NCBI GenBank assembly: GCA_030704615.1
Contig: CM060733.1
Span: forward strand, 28,644,001 to 28,708,000
Length of the DNA stretch: 64,000 nt
Direction of reading: 5' to 3'
Source of the DNA: Takakia lepidozioides
Taxonomy: Eukaryota; Streptophyta; Takakiopsida; Takakiales; Takakiaceae
Below, in pieces: positions 56,495 through 64,000 of this stretch (positions are counted from its first letter, which is position 1; each line of letters opens with the position of its first letter). Below the pieces are notes generated by a model, which was not told where the DNA came from, ran no database searches, and was given only the letters and a program-made list of their open reading frames with translations. Made by a program: the position numbers and the translations under genes.

Positions 56495-57152
56495 TGTCCT
56501 TGGGGAGTATCAAGGACGAGAACATGACTGAACACAAACAAGATATCAGACTAGCGATACAAGACTAGACAAGAAGTCAAGGTCAGCATGGCCGAATGCA
56601 TGACGAGTAAATAGGAATTAAGACGATCTCTTTATAACAATGAACAAACGTACAAGATATTGGAACACGACTTGAATACTGGAACGCTGGAAACTGGACT
56701 GGAGTACCAGATACTGGAAACTTGGAGAGAGTACTAGGAACTGGAAACAAGAGTAGCTTGAACTGGTGTTGGCGAGACTGAAGAGTGTCCAGTCTCGCCT
56801 CTTATATATACTGGCTACTAAGAGGTTCCCTAAGAGGCTTCCCCAAAGGAGGTTTCTTGATGGAGAGGTTTCCAAGGTTAAACAAAGGTTTCTTGATGGA
56901 GAAGTTTCCTTAAACAAAGGAGGTATCTTGATAGAGAAGTTTCCTCCAAATGAAGCTTCTTAAGTAGTTTTCCAAGTTACTTTCGGTAATTTGATAAATT
57001 CCCGATAACTTGATAACTAATGGTAACTTATGATAAATCATGGTAGATCATGGTAGATCATCGTAGATCACCTAACTTTCGGTAACATGATAACTCGATA
57101 ACTTGATAACGTATTTACTCCTGGTAAGTTCCTCTGGGCTATGTCCGTGACA
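56495..57152 (-). repeat. 3' LTR of the chromovirus
   Basis: On the - strand a GAGGAGGGGGTGA polypurine tract is followed by TGTCACGGACATAGCCC (LTR start at 57,152). TATATATAAG at about 56,802-56,811 is a good TATA box inside the LTR. The proposed end is CCAAGGACA at 56,495, which gives TGTC and GACA inverted termini. The end is inferred because the partner LTR is missing. Confidence 0.65.
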
Positions 57153-57306
57153 TCACCCCCTCCTCTAGCGTCGAGTTCCTCGAGGAGCAGTAAAATCTTG
57201 GACTTGCTTAGAGTTGGAGAACCTCCCTCCTTAATATGTATCAGATACACTGAATGTGGAGTGTTCACCTTGAAGCTAACTTGGCTGACATCATCGTTGT
57301 GACATC

Positions 57307-58529
57307 TTATTGACGTGTAGCTCGGGACTTAGTTGGATATTGTTGATGAAACTCTTGGACTTTGTTACATGCATTGGCAAGGTTGGATGAAGGTTCCCAC
57401 GTTCGTTCGCTGATGCCGTAGCCTTTCCAATGTACGAAATACTCAAGACGTTTATACTTGATGCGAGAATCTAGGACTTCGTCGACTTCATATTCGATTT
57501 CCTGATGACTTCGATTGGTAGAGGCGGTATGGAAACTCTCCCTGGAATATTTGATGGATGATACAACTCCAATAATAAAACATGAAAGACTGGATGGATG
57601 CACATACTTCATGGGAGTTCAAGCCGAAAACTAACCGGATTTATTTGTCGAATAATTTTGAATGGTCCCAGACGTTGATAATCCAACTTCCTTGATAGTC
57701 GCGAGGTTTGTATGTCCCGTCAAAGAAGCCACACACGATCTCTGACCTTGAACTGGGGTTGGAGTTGATGATGTTGATCAGCATACTCCTTGTATTGTTT
57801 TTGAGCTTCTGCGAGGTGGAATATAAGCTCCTTGTGAATCGTAGCAAGATGAGTAGCAAGGTTTTCTACAGCAGGACTTCCAACAGTCTTCATGTGGAAA
57901 AGGTTTGCTCGAGGATGATGACCATAATTAGAGAAAAATGGAGTTTGCTTGGTCGAAGAATGTATAGTGTTGTTGTAGGCAAACTTAGCCAATGACATAA
58001 GGTCCGTCCAATTATCTTGGTGATAATTTATCGTACAGCGAAGATACTGCTCCAAAATTTGGTTTACGCGTTCGGTTTGACCATCAGTCTGTGGATGATT
58101 AGCTGTAGAGAGATTGATCTCAGTATCCAATATGTGAAATAATCCCCTCCAGAAATTTGATATGAACTGTGGTCCTCGATCAGATACGATGTCCTTCGGG
58201 AGTCCATGAATGCGGTAGATATTATTAAGGAAGAGTCTTGCAGTTTCCTCGACGGGAACCGTCTTATTACATGGAATGAAATGTGTCATCTTTGTAAAAC
58301 GATCTACAATAACAAGGATTGAATCGATGGTTTTGGAAATTGGAAGGTCCGTAATAAAGTCCATAGATACGGATGACCATGGACCATTGGGAATGGGTAT
58401 TGGTTGAAGAAGGTCATAAGGTTGAAGTTGTGGTCCGTTTGCTCTAGCACACGTGTCGCAAAATTTTATAAATTCTTTCACAAGTTTCCACATCTGCGGC
58501 CACCAATAGTCCCTGGATATCAATTCCAT
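57307..58529 (-). pseudogene. chromovirus integrase with C-terminal chromodomain
   Basis: Integrase (57,720-58,529) shows the second zinc pair in FCDTCARANG and the core Asp in SMDFITDLPIS, Asp in IVSDRGPQF and Glu in TDGQTERVNQ. A GPY-like region follows, and then a chromodomain at 57,307-57,612: EVDEVLDSRIKYKRLEYFVHWKGYG plus ERTWEP, with the aromatic residues that bind methyl-lysine. Integrase inserts cDNA; the chromodomain directs it to H3K9-methylated chromatin in known chromoviruses. The style MDFITDLP and DRFTKMTHFIPC resembles the Tf1/Tcn1 group rather than seed-plant CRM or Tekay clades. A stop and a frameshift lie between the parts (about 57,620-57,720). Confidence 0.85.
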
Positions 58530-58566
58530 TGTTTTGTTGAAGTCGAAATGTCCTGCAGCCGGAAGA

Positions 58567-59370
58567 TCATAACATGTTTGAAGAATTCGCAGTCGTGTAG
58601 GTCCTGGAGGTATATAGAGAAGTCCCTTGAAATAAAGTTAAGTCATCTTTGAATTCGAAGTCGTTTGTAACATGTGGGTTGTCTCGAGGTCGATTTAGCT
58701 GACTTCGTAGTGTCGTAGCAAATTGGTCGCTCTTCAGTGCTTCCTGAATCTCCTTTATGATCTCTGCATCATTATAGGTGGACATGGATAACATATTCAA
58801 TTGGAGATTTGCTGGTTTCAAGATGATGGATTTCTGATGGTCGAAAGCTGTCTCCTTTTTTTTTGGTGCAAGATACGATCGTCGAGAAAAAGCATCGGGT
58901 TTCCCTTGAAGATGTCCGGGGCGATAGGTAATAATAAAATCAAACTTTGCTAGTGACATACCCCGTCTTGCTTGACGTCGATTCAAAACACGAGCACTCA
59001 TAAAATATTCGAGGTTTTTGTGATCGGTGTAGACAGTGACCTGATGTTTAGCTCCCTCCAATAGATGACGTCACTCCTCAGAAGCATCAATGATCGCTAG
59101 AAGTTCTTTGTCATGGATTTTATAATTGATCTCTGCAGCGGAAAATTTGCGAGAACGAAAACCAACAGGGTGAAGTCGGCCATCCGTACCGTATTGAGAG
59201 AGTATAACGCCAAGTGAAAAGTCCGATGCATCTGCTTCCAAACAGAATGGTTTAAATGGGTCTGCATGTACCAGTATTGAGGCCATTATAAATGTCTGCT
59301 TCAGCCTTTTAAATGCCTGGTCAGCCTTCTCGTCCCGTACAAATTTATCATTCCATGTGAGTCGTGTCAA
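58567..59370 (-). pseudogene. chromovirus RNase H domain
   Basis: FCLEADASDFSLGVILSQYG, GFRSRKFSAAEINY, DKELLAI and, after a break near 59,065, VTVYTDHKNLEYF and YRPGHLQGKPDAFSRR give the Asp, Glu, Asp and Asp of RNase H. The integrase zinc-binding region begins after about 58,700. Confidence 0.8.
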
Positions 59371-60052
59371 TGGTGCAGCAATTTTGGAGTAGTCAGTGAT
59401 GAAGATTCTATAGAAATTTGCAAATCCTATAAAACATTGTACATCTCGGACCGAAGTTGGTTTAATCTACTCGATGATGGTTTGTATTTTTTTCTGATAC
59501 TTAAAGACGCCTTTGTCGGAAATAATGTAGCCCAAAAATTCGACCTCAGATTGATGGAAAAGACAATTTTCCAATTTGACATATAGTCATCTTTCTCTTA
59601 ATTTATCAAGGACAAGGCGTACATGGCGGCCATGTTCTTTTTCATTCTGTGAAATATCAAAATGTTGTCTAAATAGATGACTACAAAGTCATCTAAAAAT
59701 TCTTGAGAGATGTCATTCATCATATGTTGGAAAATTGTTGGAGCATTTGTATGACCAAAAGGCATAACACTGTATTCAAAATGTCCATATCTTGTTCGAA
59801 AAGTTGTTTTCCATTTGTTTCCTTCTTTTATCCGTACAAGGTTATAAGCTCATCTCAAGTCAATTTTGGTGACGACAATGGATAACGATTCTTAATTGTG
59901 ACTTTGTTGAGACCGCAATAGTCCACACACATGCGTAATGATCTGTCCTTCTTTTTCACAAACAAGATAGTCGCCCCCGCAGGTGATTTTGAATGTCGGA
60001 TAAAGTTCTTCGACAAATTTTCATCAATGTACTCTGTCATGGTTTTAGTCAT
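59371..60052 (-). pseudogene. chromovirus reverse transcriptase, N-terminally truncated
   Basis: [19 protein letters not shown] and [20 protein letters not shown] open the domain at about 59,900-60,010, then [21 protein letters not shown]. The active-site box is YLDN (context [12 protein letters not shown], about 59,650) instead of the usual YLDD. Several stops interrupt it. Sequence upstream of the RT (gag, protease, 5' LTR) is absent because the LTR of Ty3 copy D begins at 60,052. Confidence 0.8.
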
Positions 60053-60455
60053 GGTTACCTAGAATTACCTACTTCTAGTTAACTAGGACATTTTAGATAT
60101 TTATATTTATATTTTGTGTGTTGAGACTTCATTTGGTCTCACATGCCAAGTGAGGTGTCGAGCCTCACTTGAGACATGGAGATAGATTTTCCCCTTGTGA
60201 GTGTTGAAGAGGCTCATCTTCTTGTAGTTGAGCCTCCATGAGCTTCTTTCACCTCTATAGCTCTAGGTATTGAGAGGGAGTGTGTTGAGGGTTTTGTAGG
60301 GTGGATTCCTTTAGCAAAGGTGCCCTTGGCTTGACTTAGTTTATGTGATAGAGTGGATTTCACTTGGAAGGACTAGGGCTTGTTCTTCATGTGATTGCTT
60401 TATGCTTTGAGAGCTTTCATTGTCTTCTACTTCTCTCATTTCTCATCTCTTATCA
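60052..60455 (+). repeat. 5' LTR of Ty3 copy D
   Basis: It starts TGGTTACCTAG inside the chromovirus RT and ends CTCTTATCA. Internal segments GGGTGGATTCC and TGCCCTTGGCTTGACTTA match the LTRs of copies A and C in order. The paired 3' LTR lies beyond the window, so the target duplication (candidate AGTCA on the left) cannot be checked. Confidence 0.6.
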
Positions 60456-62908
60456 CTACAAGAAGATCACCTTATGCTTGTGAGTGCGGAGTGTAAGGAT
60501 TAGTTTTGCACTTGTATTTTAAAGAGGTTGAGAGCTAGGAGAATTTACCTCTTGTATCACAAGGCTTGCAAGGGGTTGCAAGGAAAGATGCTCGAGTATT
60601 GCATGCACCAAGGAGTTGGAGAGCTTGAGAAGATAGCTCTTGAGTCACAAGATTTTGCAAGGATTGTAAGGAGGAAGTCTTGTGTGTGTGGAAGCATGGA
60701 TTCTAGGGTTTGAGAATCCTTTGTATGCATTATGGAGTCGATGGTGTGCGCCATGGCTTGTGGAGAGTGACTAAGGTTTGTTAGTGCTCATTTCACTATC
60801 AAGCTAGGGTTAAGCAAGTTCAAAGTGTGGATGTTGTGGAAGAGAAGCCAATGAGCTATATATGCTTGGGCTTGAAGACAACAAGGGCAAGCACTTGGAG
60901 AGCACTAAGAAGCTCAAGAGGTTTTGAAAGGGAGCATGTGAAGAAATCTTCCAATCATGGTGGTGTGGAGCCAAGCTTCATTGGAAGGGCTTGGAGAACA
61001 TGTGGTGGGAAATCCTTGAAGGGAAATCATCATTCAATGTATGCATAGCTTCACCCTAACTATGTAATGTGACAAGAGGGGGAGGCAATACTTGGCTATT
61101 CATGCTCTTGGTAGTGCGAGCTTTGTGGTGGATAGTTGACCAAGCAAGTGGTGCATGTGTGGAGCATGCTCGCTTGAGTTTGTAAGTTCAAGTTTGAGAA
61201 GGGGAGCTCTTGAACTAGCAAGAGGTGAAGGCCTTTGAGATCCATTTGTGTGTGAAGTGGAGAGGTGTTGATTCATGTTATGATGAAGGAGAGCAACACA
61301 TAGGCCAAGAGGTCATGAAACATGCATTCAAATGACCACGGGGAGCACATGGATGATGGATTGGTGCAAGACCCCAAATGAGGCATATGGCGTGAGAGTG
61401 GGATCCAAGGCGGATTGCTTGGGAGCATTATTGTAAGTGAGAAGCATTGCTCCTACACATTGAGATAATTTGTGTTGATTTGGAGCAATTGTTAAGTGAT
61501 GAGGAGACAAATGCATGATTGCTCGGCAATGGAGATATGGTAGTTTGCAATCAAATCCCAAGGACTAGAAGGGGGATTGATTTGGTGGACAATGACTTGC
61601 AAGTTGAGTTGGACCACTCTTGGTTGCACATTAGGGTGGAAGAGAGCAAGAAGATGCCTCTTATGACCACCTAGAGACCATATTTTTGCTTGAGTAGAAG
61701 CATAGAAGTCAAGGACTTGCATTCTAGCTCTTCATTACAAACCCTAGTAGTGTATGCTCAGACTATACCTCTGTTAGTATACCAAACAGGAGCTTGTCCC
61801 TTTGACTATACCTCTATTGAGGTATCACCATATGTGAACCCTAATGTGAGACTATACCTCTGTTAGTATACCAAACAAGAGCTTGTCCATTTTACTATAC
61901 CTCTATTGAGGTATCACCATATGTGAACCCTAATCAGCTCAGACTATACCTCTGTTGAGGTATCACCATATGTGGACCCTAATCAACTCAGACTATACCT
62001 CTGTTAGTATACCAAACAGAACCCTCATTTTCAGACTATACCTCTGTAAAGGTATCATCAACATAAGGGACCCTAGCAACCTCAGACTATACCTCTGTTA
62101 AGGTATCAACAGTGAAATGACTTGGTGAAATTTAAGGGCATTTGGAGGATTGTTTGAAAGATATTTGAGGGCCCTTGGAGGAGTATTTGGAGGATCTTTG
62201 GGGTCCTTGGAGGAGTGTTTAGAGGATCTTTGGGGTCCTTGGAGGACCCTTCGAGGAGCTTTGGTGGACAATGTTGAAGAGCTCTTGAAGGATTGATTGA
62301 GGGATATTGAAGGATACTTGCCACGGCCATACAAGCGAGTGGATAGAAACATGAGGGAGAGTGGTGGGATGAGAGCATTTTGGGGTTAGGAATTGATTTA
62401 GTTTATCTTCTCCATAGTCTTTCACCCTCTTTGTAGGCCAAAACCTTTCCGTAGGTGGAGGCAAGAGTCAGTCCGGGTTTGGGCTGGGGTGTCCTTGTAG
62501 GAGCGACACTGTGGAGTGTTTTTGGTGTGGGGGAGTTGCTGTCTTGATTTTCTTGTGTTTGGATCCCCTCCACACCTGCATGCTTGACTGTGCGCCATGT
62601 TAGCTTTGTGTGGGCGCTTGTTTTCATAGGAGGTTGGTCCGGATTTGATCACCAGCCAATCCTAGAGTATGCTGTCGGTGGTGAGGCTGGAGTGTTGACC
62701 AGCAAGACCACCAGTGTTTCTTCTATGGTGTGGCTGGGTTGATGACCAGCAGACCATAGGAGTGCTTGCGGTGGATGCAGGTGCAGGTACAGATCTACGT
62801 TAGAAACCTATTATTTGTGCTTGAACCAGTAGCCGCAACAGGTTCTTTACCCGGTTACCTTGTAGAAAGTGGGGATTAGAGACAGGTTGACAACCGGTTG
62901 GGTTGTGA
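60456..62908 (+). other. long leader of Ty3 copy D
   Basis: No coding region was recognised over 2.4 kb apart from short frames. From 62,345 it matches the leaders of copies A and B. The part 60,456-61,750 has degenerate internal duplications (for example GAGAGCTT and GCAAGG-rich units around 60,530-60,690). Such a long leader leaves room for regulatory or packaging signals. Confidence 0.55.
61757..62115 (+). repeat. minisatellite of ACTATACCTCTGTTAGTATACC units
   Basis: About nine ACTATACCTCT motifs alternate between a GTTAGTATACCAAACA type and an (A/G)TTGAGGTATCACCATATGTG type, forming higher-order units of 60-110 bp. Each GAGGTAT..ATACCTC pair is a small inverted repeat able to form a hairpin. 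Confidence 0.75.
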
Positions 62909-64000
62909 GTTTTCATCACGGAGGTGCCACCAGCTGCTGAGGGGAGTGCCGGTACAAGCACCAGCGATACTAGTGGGTACACAAGACAAGGTGTGCGGTT
63001 TAGGCCACTTTCACCTTCAGTGTCTTCTGAGGAAGATTCAGACTCGGAGTCAGGAGGATTCTCGCCGAGGGTGCAAGTCATTTCCGTGCCATTGTTGTGG
63101 GACACGATGGAGGAGATGTATGGAGCTACCAAGGGGCCACGTAGGTACTCTGGAGCTGTGGGCACCATCGAGCTTGATGACTTTATACAAGAGTTTGACA
63201 GTTGGTGTGATTTGCAGCAAATGCGCAATCCACAACTGTTTACGCCCTTTATGGCGTGGAAGGGGCTATTCCAGCACCTTGAGGGGCCGCCCATGGATGA
63301 TTACCATGAATTTAGGCGGGGACATGCGGTGGAGATTGAGGAGTGGCGAGAGTATTGGTCACCTAACTATGTCTCAATCACTAGAGGCACAAGGGCAGCG
63401 GTGACACCAGCAGCTACACAAACATCTCCAACTACAAGCACTAGTAGTGGAACAAGTAGTGCCGGCAAGGTGGTACCAGTTCAAAAGGTACTACTACTCC
63501 TCCTGCCACAATTACAACACATGTGCCTAGATTCAGATTCAGCCCGGTGGTGGAGTTCTTCCAGGAGTTGCGGAGGAACTACCAAGGTGTACGGACAGAG
63601 AAGCTGTGAAGTTTGCAAGACTTCCAGCGCAAATCCAGTGAGAGCTTGCGAGAGGCCTAAACTCGTATGAGGCGCTTGATAAGTGTGACCCAAGGGGTTA
63701 CTGAAGCTCAGGCAGTCCAGTTCTGGTATGGAACTTTGGACAAGGAGCTCAAGAGAAGGGTGCGGGATGCAACCCTGTTACAAGCGGCCCAACCCACATT
63801 AGCGGATATGTTTCTGCTGGCTGAGCGGATTGAGCTCAACATGGTGGAGGAGCGAGTTGTTACCATTGGATTTGGCAAGGACATGCCTACACGAGGTGCA
63901 GCTGCCAGCCAACAGGTACAAGGGACTGCCCAACAGCGTGGTTAGGGGGGCAAGGTTGTCCAACCCAAGTTCCATGAAGCTTACATGGGACCTCAGGTGC
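62909..64000 (+). pseudogene. Ty3 gag, copy D, running off the window
   Basis: It aligns with copy B throughout: the N-terminal EVPPAAEGSAGTSTSDTSGY segment, FIQEFDSWCDLQQMRNP, DDYHEFRRG, then after a frameshift near 63,480 the VVEFFQELRRNYQG region, MRRLISVTQGVTEAQAVQFW and LNMVEERVVTIGFGK. It retains residues lost from copy B around the ATKGPRRYSG segment. It is broken by TGA at about 63,607, TAA at 63,658 and a stop near 63,943. The zinc knuckles would lie beyond the right edge. Confidence 0.75.

Noticed and set aside
61757-62115. Regular repeats resembling a CRISPR array
   Set aside because: The units are variable and contiguous without unique spacers, in a plant retrotransposon leader.
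1-64000. tRNA, rRNA or organellar DNA
   Set aside because: No cloverleaf, ribosomal or plastid/mitochondrial gene was recognised by eye; a tRNAscan run would settle small cases.

Overview
This is nuclear DNA from a land plant, most likely a seed-free vascular plant such as a fern or lycophyte. That reading rests on GT-AG spliced genes with plant-type proteins (LCB1, a POLTERGEIST-like PP2C), many degenerate PLS/DYW-type PPR fragments, a chromovirus whose integrase resembles the Tf1/Tcn1-like group known from non-seed plants, and dense nested transposons. The species cannot be named from the sequence alone.

Layout. 1-23.3 kb is a nest of decayed mobile elements. A Ty3-type LTR retrotransposon family (copies A-D here) carries two unusual accessory domains: a C5 cytosine-DNA methyltransferase between protease and reverse transcriptase (2.7-3.67 kb, + strand; its C-terminal part again at 7.44-7.76 kb, - strand) and a PHD finger at the C-terminus of integrase (4.0 and 22.3 kb). 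Copy A looks internally inverted between 3,667 and 10,559. A CACTA element (about 11.9-21,684) has a calcium-dependent protein kinase N-terminus joined to its TNP2 transposase, contains a Gag fragment, and was itself hit by a 5,016-bp element (14,279-19,294) with perfect 16-bp terminal inverted repeats and an 8-bp target duplication. That element is filled with PPR and LINE fragments.

23.3-48.2 kb is the gene-bearing part. It holds a five-exon gene for a Dpy-30-motif protein (- strand, 25,387-27,750), an Arg/Glu-rich open frame (28.7-29.7 kb), a complete 12-exon serine palmitoyltransferase subunit LCB1 (30,748-36,581; 478 aa) and a complete 6-exon POLTERGEIST-like PP2C (39,223-46,374; 1,043 aa). 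LINE 3' ends sit in an intron of LCB1, just after LCB1, and in a PP2C intron.

48.2-64 kb is again mobile DNA: a Mutator-like transposase with two introns (49.6-52.05 kb), an Ulp1-type protease gene in opposite orientation (53.9-54.7 kb, perhaps from 56.3 kb), GGGGATCA-type minisatellites, a minus-strand chromovirus (56.5-60.05 kb, with chromodomain and LTR), and the 5' end of a fourth copy of the methyltransferase/PHD Ty3 family (LTR at 60,052; gag running to the window end).

The candidate unusual system is a Ty3 lineage whose products combine a DNA methyltransferase and a histone-reading PHD finger. The decay of this family and of the neighbouring MULE is itself informative: in two long reading frames all nine in-frame stops are TAG, as expected if CAG codons (CHG methylation context) mutated to TAG.
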